This document shows positions 6,941-16,776 of a stretch of 64,000 bases of DNA, piece by piece. Source of the stretch: Lachnospiraceae bacterium. GTDB lineage: Bacteria > Bacillota > Clostridia > Lachnospirales > Lachnospiraceae. Both the position numbers and the translations under genes were made by a program. Numbering within the stretch: position 1 is the first letter of the stretch; every line of letters begins with the position of its first letter. The stretch spans positions 1-64,000 of the forward strand of contig JAGBOC010000002.1 of assembly GCA_017634065.1 (NCBI GenBank). Direction: 5' to 3'. The notes under the pieces are model-generated. The model saw only the letters and a list, made by a program, of their open reading frames with translations. It had not been told where the DNA came from and did not search any database.

Positions 6941-9781
6941 ATGAGAGATATGGAACAAGAATATATAAAAGTAAAAGGTGCTAGTGAGCACAATCTTAAA
7001 AATCTTGATGTTGATATACCAAGAGAAAAACTTGTAGTTATCACAGGCGTATCAGGAAGTGGAAAATCAAGCCTTGCTTTTGACACTATATTTGCAGAAG
7101 GGCAGAGGAGATATATGGAGTCTCTCTCTTCATATGCAAGACAGTTTTTAGGTCAGATGGAGAAACCAAAAGTAACCTCTATAGAAGGTCTTTCTCCGGC
7201 TATTTCTATTGATCAGAAATCAACTAACAGAAATCCAAGGTCAACTGTTGGAACTGTGACAGAGATATATGATTATCTGCGACTTCTCTATGCTCGTATA
7301 GGTATACCTCATTGTCCAAATTGTGGAAAAGAGATAAAGAGACAGTCAATAGATGAGATAGTTGATAGTATAATGAAACTTGAAGAAGGAACCAAGATAC
7401 AACTTCTTGCCTATGTTGTGCGTGGAAAGAAAGGTAGACATGAGAAAGTTTTTGATTCTGCAAAGAAATCAGGATATTCAAGAGTAAGAGTTGATGGGAA
7501 TGATTATTCACTTGATGAAGATATAAAACTTGATAAAAATATAAAGCATAATATAGAAATTGTTGTTGACAGACTTGTTATAAAAAAAGGCATTGAGAAA
7601 AGACTCACTGATAGCATAGAGACAGTATTTAAACTTTCAGATGGACTATTGCAGGTGGATGTGATAGGTGGAAAGCCACTCAATTTTAGCCAGAACTTTG
7701 CTTGTAGTGATTGCGGTATAAGTATGCAAGAAATTGAACCAAGATCATTTTCATTTAATAATCCATTTGGTGCTTGTGAAAAGTGTAGTGGGCTTGGATA
7801 CAAACAAGAGTTTGATGTTAGCCTTATGGTTCAAAACACTGATTTATCTTTGAATGAAGGTTGTCTTGTAGCACCAGGATTTGCTTCATCACATAAGGAT
7901 GGTTCCTGGGCTGGGGCAATTATAAAAGCTGTAGCAAAAAAGTACAAAGTACCTATGGATAAACCTTGGAAGGATTTATCTAAAAAGGAAAAGGATATAA
8001 TACTCTATGGCATCGGTGATGATGTTGTGAAGGTTAAATACACTTCAGTAGCTGGAAATAATGGTATCTGGGAAGTTAATTGGGAAGGTGTAGTTGAAGC
8101 ATGTAGAAGAAGATATAATGAAGGGATGCTAACTGAAGCACAAAAGGCTAATTATGAAGAGTTTATTACTCTCCTTCCATGTGAAGAGTGCCATGGTCAA
8201 AGGCTTAAGAAAACCTCTCTTGCTGTAACAGTTGGGGATAAGAATATAGCTGAAATCTGTGATTTGTCATTACTTGAGTTTAGAGATTTTATAAATGGAC
8301 TAAAACTCACTACTGTTCAAGAAAAAATAGGTTCAGTAATTTTGAAGGAAATTAAAACAAGAGTTAATTTTTTGATTGATGTAGGACTTGATTATCTTTC
8401 ACTTTCGAGAATGACAGGAACTCTTTCTGGTGGCGAAGCTCAAAGAATTAGATTGGCTACACAGATAGGGACTGGTCTTGTGGGAGTATGCTATATACTT
8501 GATGAACCATCTATAGGACTTCACCAAAGAGATAACTCAAAACTTATAGCCACATTAAAACATTTGAGAGATTTAGGAAATACTGTTCTTGTAGTTGAGC
8601 ATGATGAAGAGACGATGAGAGAAGCAGACTATATAGTTGATATAGGTCCTTATGCAGGTGTTAATGGTGGAGAACTTGTAGTTAGTGGTAAAATATCTGA
8701 TGTTGAGAAGTGTAAAAGAAGTGTTACAGGACAGTATTTAAGTAAAAAACTTGAGATAAAAGCAACTGACAAATATCGTAAGCCAACAGGCTTTATAACT
8801 ATAAAAGGTGCAAAAGAAAATAATTTAAAAAATATTGATGTAGATATACCATTATCAATATTTACTTGTATAACTGGTGTGTCTGGAAGTGGTAAGTCAA
8901 GTCTTATAAATGAAGTTTTGTATAAAAGTCTTGCGAAAACTTTAAATCGTGCTAATACAAGAGCTGGTAAACATGATAAAATTGAAGGAACTGAAAAACT
9001 TGATAAGATAATAATGATAGACCAAAGCCCAATAGGTAAGACACCAAGGTCTAATCCGGCAACATATACTGGAGTTTATGACTTGATAAGAGATTTATAT
9101 GCTTCTACACCTGATGCAAGAGAAAGAGGTTATAGTAAAGGAAGATTTTCATTTAATGTAAAAGGTGGTAGATGTGAAGCATGTGAAGGTGATGGCATAA
9201 AGAAGATTGAGATGCACTTTTTGCCAGATGTTTATGTTCCTTGTGAAGTTTGTGGTGGAAAAAGGTATAATAGAGAAACTCTTGAAGTAAAGTATAAAGA
9301 AAAGAATATCTATGACGTACTTGAGATGACTATAGACGATGCAAATGTTTTTTTTAAGAACCAACCAAGGATAATGAAAATTATGGAGGTTCTTAAAGCA
9401 GTGGGGCTTGGCTATATGAAACTTGGTCAACCTGCGACAGAACTTTCTGGGGGAGAAGCACAAAGAGTGAAACTAGCGTATGAATTATCAAAACGCTCAA
9501 CAGGAAAAACTATCTATGTGTTGGATGAACCGACTACAGGACTTCATTTTTATGATGTTCATAAACTTATAGACATTCTTCAGAAACTTACAGATCAGGG
9601 TAATACAGTAGTTGTGATAGAACATAATCTGGATGTAATAAAGTCAGCAGATTATATTATAGATTTAGGACCTGAATCAGGTGATAGAGGCGGAAGAGTT
9701 ATAGCAAAAGGAACTCCAAGAGAAATTGTGAAAGTAAAAACATCTTACACAGGTCAATATCTGAAAAAAATATTATCTTGA
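6941..9781 (+). CDS. uvrA: Excinuclease ABC subunit A
   Basis: A 946-residue UvrA of normal length, the damage-recognition ATPase of nucleotide excision repair. Two ABC ATPase modules are visible with Walker [10 protein letters not shown] near residues 33 and 645 and signature LSGGEAQR in each. Zinc-binding Cys pairs (CPNCGKE; CSDCG with [14 protein letters not shown] with CEVCGGKR) are intact. ATG 6950 (giving [10 protein letters not shown]) is a plausible alternative start by family comparison. There is no ribosome binding site for either, and a -10 sits just upstream, so a leaderless or near-leaderless message is likely. uvrB is not adjacent. The last codons overlap the following gene. Confidence 0.97.
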   Translation: MRDMEQEYIKVKGASEHNLKNLDVDIPREKLVVITGVSGSGKSSLAFDTIFAEGQRRYMESLSSYARQFLGQMEKPKVTSIEGLSPAISIDQKSTNRNPRSTVGTVTEIYDYLRLLYARIGIPHCPNCGKEIKRQSIDEIVDSIMKLEEGTKIQLLAYVVRGKKGRHEKVFDSAKKSGYSRVRVDGNDYSLDEDIKLDKNIKHNIEIVVDRLVIKKGIEKRLTDSIETVFKLSDGLLQVDVIGGKPLNFSQNFACSDCGISMQEIEPRSFSFNNPFGACEKCSGLGYKQEFDVSLMVQNTDLSLNEGCLVAPGFASSHKDGSWAGAIIKAVAKKYKVPMDKPWKDLSKKEKDIILYGIGDDVVKVKYTSVAGNNGIWEVNWEGVVEACRRRYNEGMLTEAQKANYEEFITLLPCEECHGQRLKKTSLAVTVGDKNIAEICDLSLLEFRDFINGLKLTTVQEKIGSVILKEIKTRVNFLIDVGLDYLSLSRMTGTLSGGEAQRIRLATQIGTGLVGVCYILDEPSIGLHQRDNSKLIATLKHLRDLGNTVLVVEHDEETMREADYIVDIGPYAGVNGGELVVSGKISDVEKCKRSVTGQYLSKKLEIKATDKYRKPTGFITIKGAKENNLKNIDVDIPLSIFTCITGVSGSGKSSLINEVLYKSLAKTLNRANTRAGKHDKIEGTEKLDKIIMIDQSPIGKTPRSNPATYTGVYDLIRDLYASTPDARERGYSKGRFSFNVKGGRCEACEGDGIKKIEMHFLPDVYVPCEVCGGKRYNRETLEVKYKEKNIYDVLEMTIDDANVFFKNQPRIMKIMEVLKAVGLGYMKLGQPATELSGGEAQRVKLAYELSKRSTGKTIYVLDEPTTGLHFYDVHKLIDILQKLTDQGNTVVVIEHNLDVIKSADYIIDLGPESGDRGGRVIAKGTPREIVKVKTSYTGQYLKKILS

Positions 9782-10482
9782 AAAAAAGGTTAAAAAAACT
9801 GAATATTTTATTTATAGTCTTTACCATTATTTTTACAAATATTAGTTTTGCGCAACCTACTCTTAATCAACTTGAAGGTAAGGAACAGGATTTTGATAAC
9901 ACTTATATTTATATGGAAAAAGGTCCAGCACTTGCCTGTGATGGAGAATTGATAGTTCTTGGTGATAGTTTTGCTTTCTTATTTTGTGCAAACATCGATA
10001 AAGGTGTAAACTACATAGTTCATCAAGGCTACGATGTCTCAAAAATATGTAGAGAGTTTTTGCCACATATTAAAAAGGGTCAGTATAAATATGCATTTTT
10101 AATGATAGGACCAAATGATTTTATGGAGCAGACAAGTATTTACATATTTAGAACTATGCTGCAAATAATTATTGCTGATTTGAAGATGAAAGGTATGAAG
10201 GTTGTGATTACTGACTATTGTGATCCTGACTATTCTGTAAGGGATGCTTCAGTCTTGTATTATTTACCAATCAAGTGTTTTCAGTATGATTTTGTGATAA
10301 AAGAGTTAATGTTGAATTATGGTCTTTTATATGTTGAGATGAGAGATCTTTTGGCAGAGTATGGACGATTACCACTTGATATGGTTCATCCAGCTAAAAA
10401 AATGTATCCACATGTTTTAGAAAGAGTAGAGAATGTAATTGAACAAGATAGAATAAATAGTCCATACAGATTGGAAGAATAG
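9778..10482 (+). CDS. Secreted SGNH/GDSL-type hydrolase-like protein
   Basis: A 234-residue protein with a Lys-rich N-terminus and hydrophobic signal segment (about 8-25). An SGNH-like set follows: GDSFAF (nucleophile Ser in block I), GPNDF (block III Asn) and DMVHP near the C-terminus (the Asp-x-x-His pair). The esterase or deacylase substrate is unknown; related enzymes remove O-acetyl groups from cell-wall or surface polysaccharides. It begins with TTG at 9778, overlapping the uvrA stop by four bases, with no Shine-Dalgarno sequence, so translation probably depends on termination of uvrA. Confidence 0.7.
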   Translation: MKKRLKKLNILFIVFTIIFTNISFAQPTLNQLEGKEQDFDNTYIYMEKGPALACDGELIVLGDSFAFLFCANIDKGVNYIVHQGYDVSKICREFLPHIKKGQYKYAFLMIGPNDFMEQTSIYIFRTMLQIIIADLKMKGMKVVITDYCDPDYSVRDASVLYYLPIKCFQYDFVIKELMLNYGLLYVEMRDLLAEYGRLPLDMVHPAKKMYPHVLERVENVIEQDRINSPYRLEE

Positions 10483-10487
10483 TATCC

Positions 10488-10516
10488 TTGACAAACTAAA
10501 GTAAAAGTTGTAAAAT
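10488..10516 (+). promoter_or_regulatory. Sigma-A promoter of dnaJ
   Basis: TTGACA at 10488-10493, a 17-base spacer and TAAAAT at 10511-10516. It overlaps the last bases before the CIRCE operator, so repressor binding would block it. Confidence 0.85.
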
Positions 10517-10517
10517 A

Positions 10518-10544
10518 TTAGCACTCATAGTTAATGAGTGCTAT
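10518..10544 (+). promoter_or_regulatory. CIRCE operator (HrcA binding site)
   Basis: TTAGCACTC, nine bases, then GAGTGCTAT. This matches the CIRCE inverted repeat (TTAGCACTC-N9-GAGTGCTAA) except for the last base. It lies directly downstream of the -10 of dnaJ and about 50 bases before its ATG. HrcA itself is not encoded in the window. Confidence 0.95.
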
Positions 10545-10593
10545 TTTATTTTTATGATAAATTAGTGCATATAAAAGATATAGAGGAATAATT

Positions 10594-11724
10594 ATGGCTG
10601 AAAAAAGAGATTATTATGAAGTACTTGGAGTGAGTAAATCTGCAAGTGCTGAAGAAATTAAAAAAGCATATAGGGTACTAGCTAAAAAATATCATCCTGA
10701 TGCAAATCCAGGAGATAAAACTGCTGAAGCTAAATTCAAAGAAGCATCAGAAGCTTATGCCGTTCTTTCTGATCCAGATAAAAAGAGAGCCTATGATACT
10801 TATGGTCATGCTGCATTTGATCCAAACTCTGCAGCAGGTGCTGCATCAGGCTTCGGTGGCTTTGATTTTGGTTCAATGGATTTTTCAGATATTTTTTCAG
10901 ATCTTTTCGGAGGCGGTGCAGGGGGTGATATATTTGGTAATATTTTTGGAGGAGGATATTCTTCAGGTAGACGTAGCAATAGACCAAGACAAGGTGAGAG
11001 CTTAAGGACAAAAGTTTCTATCACATTTGATGAAGCAATGAAAGGAGTTGTAAAACAAGTTACCATACCTTATGAGGAAGAATGTTCATCATGCCACGGA
11101 AGTGGTGCAAAGGCAGGAACAAGTCCTGTCACTTGTAGTCGCTGTGGTGGTAGAGGACAGGTTACTGTACAACAAAGAACTCCATTTGGAGTGATGCAGT
11201 CAGTATCAACTTGTCCAGAATGTAATGGTACAGGAAAAGTTATAAAAGATAAATGTAGTAGTTGCAATGGAACTGGATATAATAGAGTTCAAAAAACATT
11301 TGAAGTTCATATTCCTGCAGGAATTGATAATGGTCAATCAGTAAAACTTACTGGAGCAGGAAATCCTGGAGAGAACGGGGGACCAAGAGGAGATTTACTT
11401 GTAAATGTCGTAGTTGCACAGCACCCAATACTTAAAAGACAAGGAGTAAATATTTTCTCAACGGTTTCAATAGATTATCCAACAGCAGTACTTGGGGGAG
11501 AGACTAAAGTCAAAACTGCAGATGGAGATGTAATGCTTACCATAAAGCCTGGAACACAAAGTGATACCAAAATGAGACTTAAGGGGAAAGGGGTTCCACT
11601 GCTTCGAAGTCCAAAGATTCGTGGCGATCAATATGTCACGATTGTAGTGAATGTGCCAACGAATCTAAATAAAGAGCAAAAGACAGCACTTGAAAATTAT
11701 AGAAAGACAATTAATGGGGGCTAA
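10594..11724 (+). CDS. dnaJ: Chaperone DnaJ (Hsp40)
   Basis: A 376-residue type I Hsp40 that delivers substrates to DnaK and stimulates its ATPase. The J domain with the HPD motif (YHPDANPG) is at about residues 33-40, followed by a Gly/Phe-rich linker. Four CXXCXGXG zinc repeats follow ([32 protein letters not shown]), then the C-terminal substrate domains. AGAGGA precedes ATG 10594. hrcA, grpE and dnaK, its usual operon partners, are absent; the gene is monocistronic with its own promoter, CIRCE and terminator. The stop codon lies inside the terminator hairpin. Confidence 0.97.
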   Translation: MAEKRDYYEVLGVSKSASAEEIKKAYRVLAKKYHPDANPGDKTAEAKFKEASEAYAVLSDPDKKRAYDTYGHAAFDPNSAAGAASGFGGFDFGSMDFSDIFSDLFGGGAGGDIFGNIFGGGYSSGRRSNRPRQGESLRTKVSITFDEAMKGVVKQVTIPYEEECSSCHGSGAKAGTSPVTCSRCGGRGQVTVQQRTPFGVMQSVSTCPECNGTGKVIKDKCSSCNGTGYNRVQKTFEVHIPAGIDNGQSVKLTGAGNPGENGGPRGDLLVNVVVAQHPILKRQGVNIFSTVSIDYPTAVLGGETKVKTADGDVMLTIKPGTQSDTKMRLKGKGVPLLRSPKIRGDQYVTIVVNVPTNLNKEQKTALENYRKTINGG

Positions 11725-11736
11725 AGCCCCTATTTT
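11717..11736 (+). terminator. Terminator of dnaJ
   Basis: The hairpin GGGGC-TAAA-GCCCC (11717-11730) includes the dnaJ stop codon and is followed by TATTTT. Confidence 0.75.
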
Positions 11737-11750
11737 ATATTTAAATAATA

Positions 11751-11759
11751 TGATATAAT
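11751..11759 (+). promoter_or_regulatory. Extended -10 promoter before the alpha-2-macroglobulin gene
   Basis: TGATATAAT (extended -10) sits about 45 bases before the ATG at 11802 and directly after the dnaJ terminator. The -35 region is A/T-rich without a clear TTGACA. Confidence 0.55.
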
Positions 11760-11801
11760 GTTAGCATGATTTATCAATAGATAAATAGATTTGGGGGAAA
11801 T

Positions 11802-14800
11802 ATGAAAAAAGTTTTAAAAGTATTATTTATGTCACTCTTTGTTCTTGGCATGTCTGCTTGTCAAAATAGGACAGTAGACAATGTGAAACCAAGCGAAACT
11901 AATGTAGAATCTGAAACTAATGTCACTGTAGAAACTACTGAAGAGAGTAAAGAGACAATCGTTAAAGAGGTGCATGAAGTTTTGAGTCCGATGGAGATTC
12001 AAAACATAGGTGCATATAGAGATACGAATAAATCGACTTACATTGAGATACAGTTTTCAAAAGAAATACAAGATAATTTTGATGCTTCTTCATATGTAAA
12101 AGTTGAACCTGATGTAACATTTACTGTGTCAAAAGTTGAGAATAAATTGCTACTTAGAGGGGAGTTCAATCCGGCGAAAACATATGATATAACTGTTTTA
12201 AGTGGTATAAGAGCGATTGATGGAACTGTAAGCACTGAAGAAAAAACAGAGACAGTTGCATTTGACCAAAAACTTCCAAAACTAATGTTTACAAATGAGG
12301 GAATAATACTTCCTTCTGTAAATGATAAAAAAATATATATAAGGACTTTAAATGTAAACAAAGTAAATATTGTGGTGAGAAAAGTTTATGCTAACAACAT
12401 GACACAATTTTTACAAGCCTTTAATTTTTCTGGAAATGGTTATTATTCAAGTGATAGTTATTACTATGATTATGGTAATGAAGATTACTATGATGAATAT
12501 GGCTATGATACATACATTGATGGCTTTGATAAGGTGGGAGATAAACTATATGATGTCAATTTTGATATAGAAAATGAGATTGACACCTGGGTGCAAACTG
12601 CAATTGACCTTACTGGTATTCTTGATTCAAACGGAATATATCAAGTATTTGTAAAGTTTGATGAAAATGGAACTTCATACAAGTTTGCTAGGCGAGATAA
12701 TGGTAGCCTTAGTTGGGATGACTATGATTATATAAGAGATAATGGAAGAATATCAAGAAATATACTTTTGACTGACATAGGCATTTTAGCACAAAAGAAT
12801 GATGATGGAATTAGAGTAAATGTTTTAGATATACTTGATAATAGACAAATTCGTGGTGCGAAAGTTTATCTAATGTCAATGAATAATCAGATTTTAGAAG
12901 AAAAAACTACTGATGCAGATGGGATTGTAGATTTTGGCCACCATAAAAATAGTTTTTATATTTTAGTTGATAATGTAACAAATAGATCTATTTTGCCAAT
13001 AAAAAATGCATTAAATACTAATGGTTTCTCTGTTGATGGAGCATATGCAACAAATGGCATAAGAGGATATATCTATACAGAAAGAGGTGTGTATAGACCA
13101 GGGGATCCAATATATGTATCAATAATAGCAAGAAATAAAGACGATGAACTTGAAGATAACCAACCAGTAAAGATAACTGTGTATGATCCTACTGGTGTAA
13201 AAATGATTGAAAATGATGTCATCACAACTGGCAAGAAGGGATTTTATACCTATACTTTTAAGACTGACACTTCTTCAAGAACTGGTATATGGAAATTAGA
13301 AGCAACTATTGGAGACCAAGTATTTAGCAAAGATATATCAGTTGAGACAGTAGTTCCAAATAGAATTAAAGTAAATCTCAATATTCCAGAAGTTGTAAAT
13401 TATAATGAAACAATAAGTGGGTGGAATATTAATGCTAATTATCTATTTGGTGAACCTGCAGGTAATCTTCAATATGGGGTTAATTTTGAAATAAGAGAAG
13501 AGCCTGTAAGTTTTGAAAAGTATAAAGAATATGCATTTAAGGCACCATCATCTTATGGCTATTCAGACTCTGAATTTTTAGAAGGAACTTTAGATAAAAA
13601 TGGTTTTGCGGATATAGTTCCAGATTTTAGTAAAGTTAATTTTGGTTCACTTAATATGCTTGTAGATGTGGCAGGAAGAGTTACTGAAGATGGTGGACGA
13701 AATGTTTTATCGAAAAAGTATATAAAACTAAAAAAATATGACACATATATAGGTGTAGAAAATACAAATACATATAAGAGACCGGGTGAACCATTAAACT
13801 TAAAAGTTATTTGTGTGACAGAAGATGGTGAAACTTTAGTTCCTGGAAAGACTCTCAAATATAGAGTTTATAGCAATGACCACTATTGGTGGTGGGATTA
13901 TTCAAGTTATAGTGATTTTATCAGGTCATTTAAAAGTGATAAGAATACTACACTGATACAAGAAAGTTCATTTACAAGTGGTGATACACCTATTCTTCTT
14001 GATTATGTAATTCCGAATGCAGAATACTTGTATGTAGAGATTGAAGATGAGGCTACTGGACAAATCACTGGAGTAAATATTCAGTCAAGTGAATGGGTTG
14101 ATCCAAGTGTTACTAAAAAAGTTGAAACATTGAATGTAAGTAGTGATAAGAAAAAGTATTCTGTTGGTGAAACAGCACAAGTATTTTATAAAGGTGCTAA
14201 AGGTGCCAAGTCAATTATTACTATTGAAAAAGCAGGTAAGATATTAAATCAGTATTTTAGGGATGCAAGTGACACTGATATGATAGAACAAATTCCTATC
14301 ACAAAAGAAATGGCTCCAAATGCCTATGTCTATGTGACACTTATTCAAGACTATAAAACAAAAGAAAACGATAGACCACTTCGACTTTATGGTATCATTC
14401 CATTGAATGTTGAAGATGAGGATACAAAAATTGATTTAAGTATTGAAGCGCCTGAACATATCAGACCAAATGAAAAGTTTAATGTAAGAATTAAGAATAA
14501 TAAGTTAAAGCAAGTTGACTTTACTATTGCTGTAGTTGATGAAGGACTACTTGATATTACTGCCTATAAGACACCTAATCCATGGACACATTTCTTCCAA
14601 AAACTTGCAGCTAAACTTACTCTTTATGATAATTATACCCAGATAATAGATAGACCTTATGGTGCTGTTCATCAGATACTTAAGGTTGGTGGTGATGAGG
14701 CACTTTTTGATGAGATGGCGAGAAGAAGAAGACTTAAGGAGCTTGGACTTGAAGATGCTGATAGATTCACTCCTGTGTCAATGTTTAAGGGTGTATTAAC

Positions 14801-16775
14801 GACTGATGCAAATGGTGAGGCGAGTGTTGATTTTGAGATGCCAAATTATATGGGTCAAGTTCGTATAATGGTCGTAGCAACAAGTGGCAATAGTTATGGT
14901 TCAGCTGAAAAAGATATGATAGTAAAAGCACCACTTATTGTTCAACCAACTCTTCCAAGAAGTATGAAAATAAGAGATAAGCTGAATATTCCTGTTTCAG
15001 TATTTGCACTTGAAGAAGGAATAGGAAATGTTGAAGTATATTATACTTTCAAGGGAAATACAAAGTCTCAAAGTTTAAGCTTATCAAAAGGCGATAAAAA
15101 GATAGTATATTTTGATGAAGAAATAGGAAATGAGATTGGCAATGAAAAGATTACTATTGGTGTCAAGTCAAATGTATACAATTATGAAGAAACTGTTGGA
15201 ATGGCGATAAATAGTAACAATACTCCTGTGGAAATAAGTGAAAATAGTGAACTAAAAGGCATACAGGTAGTTGAGTATACTCAAGACCGAGAATATGTAA
15301 AGGGAACTGTAGATAGTGTCGTTACCATATCTAATAGAATGATGCTTGGTCTTGATCAGAGACTTAAGTATCTCATAAGATATCCATATGGTTGTGTGGA
15401 ACAAACAACTTCTGCAATCTTCCCTCAACTATTTATAGATAAGTTATCTACAACTCAAAATTATGATAAAACAAAAGTTGTTGATAACATAAATGCTGGT
15501 ATATCAAGATTAAAACTATTTCAACTTTCAAGTGGAGCATTTTCTTACTGGCCTGGTGAAAGTCATAGGTCAGATTGGGCTACAAACTATGTCGGACACT
15601 TCCTAATATGTGCAAAGAAAAATGGATATTATATGCCTGATTCAATGTATGATAAGTGGATAAATTATACAGCAAGGACAGTTCGAGGTACAAACTTAAG
15701 AACAGATTATGACATAAGTTGGAAGAGTTATGCCCTATATCTTCTTGCACTTGCTGGAAAACAAAATGTAAGTGAAATGAACTATATGTATGAAAATTAT
15801 TATGCAAATAAGATGAGTGACACATCAAGAATGTATCTTGCTGCTGCATATAAACTTATAGGTCAAAATGATATTGCTATGAATATTGCTTCGAAGATAA
15901 ATACGACAAGTATTAAGAAGGCTTTTGATGAACTTTATGAGAGAGATAGATATTATTATAGTTATAGCTATGGCTCACTTCTTAGGGAAATCGCTGTATA
16001 TCTTGACTGTTATTATACTATTTATGGAAAGAAAGACCAAGAGGCATTTGATGAGATATTAAGTGCGATGAGAACAAAGAAGTGGTATTCTACACAAACT
16101 ATTGCATATTCATTACTTTCACTTTCAAATGTAGCTACTGAAAATGTTGCAGATACTATACAGGGAGTGATAAATGTAGATGGAGTTGAGACTGCATATG
16201 TCACATCAAGCATATATAAGTTCCCTATAAAAGAAGATGCAAAAAAGATAATGGTTGTACCAAATACAGATGCTATGACTTATGTAAATTATTATTGGGA
16301 AGGAGTACCAATAAATAGTGAAGAGGAAGACTATTCAGAAGGATTTAGCATAAATAGGACTTTCTACAATGATGATGGAAAGGTTATAGATGCATCAAAT
16401 GTAAAATCTGGAGATGTATTCTGGCTAGAAGTAAATGTAAAACCAACGAAGCGCAATATGGATAGATTAGAAAATATTGCTATTAATCAGATTTTACCAA
16501 GTGGATGGGAAATAGAGAACTTAAGAGTTACGGATTCAAAAACTCCAAAGTGGGTTGAAGAAAAATCAAAAGGAACAACTGTATCATATACAGATATAAG
16601 AGATGATAGAGTTATGTGGTTCTTTAATTATGGTGGTAGTGGTGAATTATCTTTCTTTGCTAAATTAAATGCTGTCACAAAAGGAGAATACGATTTCCCA
16701 GGCACTGTTCTTGAGGCTATGTATGATGAAAGTTATAGAGCATACAAAAAAGGTAATAGGGTTAAGGTAAATTAG
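11802..16775 (+). CDS. Alpha-2-macroglobulin family lipoprotein with intact thioester motif
   Basis: A 1657-residue secreted protein. The signal peptide ends in a lipobox (GMSAC, Cys20), so it should be anchored on the outer face of the membrane. The middle has macroglobulin-type beta domains (YIYTERGVYRPGDPIYVSII is typical of bacterial A2M). A candidate bait/A2M region follows, and the thioester motif GCVEQ lies at Cys1198-Gln1201, then an alpha-helical thioester domain. A2M proteins trap proteases by covalent capture. The GGGGGAAAT ribosome binding site precedes ATG 11802. It is followed after one base by PBP1C, the same pairing as the yfhM-pbpC pair of Gram-negative bacteria, where it is thought to protect the wall during repair. 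The N-terminal third carries Tyr/Asp-rich stretches near residue 215. Confidence 0.92.
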   Translation: MKKVLKVLFMSLFVLGMSACQNRTVDNVKPSETNVESETNVTVETTEESKETIVKEVHEVLSPMEIQNIGAYRDTNKSTYIEIQFSKEIQDNFDASSYVKVEPDVTFTVSKVENKLLLRGEFNPAKTYDITVLSGIRAIDGTVSTEEKTETVAFDQKLPKLMFTNEGIILPSVNDKKIYIRTLNVNKVNIVVRKVYANNMTQFLQAFNFSGNGYYSSDSYYYDYGNEDYYDEYGYDTYIDGFDKVGDKLYDVNFDIENEIDTWVQTAIDLTGILDSNGIYQVFVKFDENGTSYKFARRDNGSLSWDDYDYIRDNGRISRNILLTDIGILAQKNDDGIRVNVLDILDNRQIRGAKVYLMSMNNQILEEKTTDADGIVDFGHHKNSFYILVDNVTNRSILPIKNALNTNGFSVDGAYATNGIRGYIYTERGVYRPGDPIYVSIIARNKDDELEDNQPVKITVYDPTGVKMIENDVITTGKKGFYTYTFKTDTSSRTGIWKLEATIGDQVFSKDISVETVVPNRIKVNLNIPEVVNYNETISGWNINANYLFGEPAGNLQYGVNFEIREEPVSFEKYKEYAFKAPSSYGYSDSEFLEGTLDKNGFADIVPDFSKVNFGSLNMLVDVAGRVTEDGGRNVLSKKYIKLKKYDTYIGVENTNTYKRPGEPLNLKVICVTEDGETLVPGKTLKYRVYSNDHYWWWDYSSYSDFIRSFKSDKNTTLIQESSFTSGDTPILLDYVIPNAEYLYVEIEDEATGQITGVNIQSSEWVDPSVTKKVETLNVSSDKKKYSVGETAQVFYKGAKGAKSIITIEKAGKILNQYFRDASDTDMIEQIPITKEMAPNAYVYVTLIQDYKTKENDRPLRLYGIIPLNVEDEDTKIDLSIEAPEHIRPNEKFNVRIKNNKLKQVDFTIAVVDEGLLDITAYKTPNPWTHFFQKLAAKLTLYDNYTQIIDRPYGAVHQILKVGGDEALFDEMARRRRLKELGLEDADRFTPVSMFKGVLTTDANGEASVDFEMPNYMGQVRIMVVATSGNSYGSAEKDMIVKAPLIVQPTLPRSMKIRDKLNIPVSVFALEEGIGNVEVYYTFKGNTKSQSLSLSKGDKKIVYFDEEIGNEIGNEKITIGVKSNVYNYEETVGMAINSNNTPVEISENSELKGIQVVEYTQDREYVKGTVDSVVTISNRMMLGLDQRLKYLIRYPYGCVEQTTSAIFPQLFIDKLSTTQNYDKTKVVDNINAGISRLKLFQLSSGAFSYWPGESHRSDWATNYVGHFLICAKKNGYYMPDSMYDKWINYTARTVRGTNLRTDYDISWKSYALYLLALAGKQNVSEMNYMYENYYANKMSDTSRMYLAAAYKLIGQNDIAMNIASKINTTSIKKAFDELYERDRYYYSYSYGSLLREIAVYLDCYYTIYGKKDQEAFDEILSAMRTKKWYSTQTIAYSLLSLSNVATENVADTIQGVINVDGVETAYVTSSIYKFPIKEDAKKIMVVPNTDAMTYVNYYWEGVPINSEEEDYSEGFSINRTFYNDDGKVIDASNVKSGDVFWLEVNVKPTKRNMDRLENIAINQILPSGWEIENLRVTDSKTPKWVEEKSKGTTVSYTDIRDDRVMWFFNYGGSGELSFFAKLNAVTKGEYDFPGTVLEAMYDESYRAYKKGNRVKVN

Positions 16776-16776
16776 T

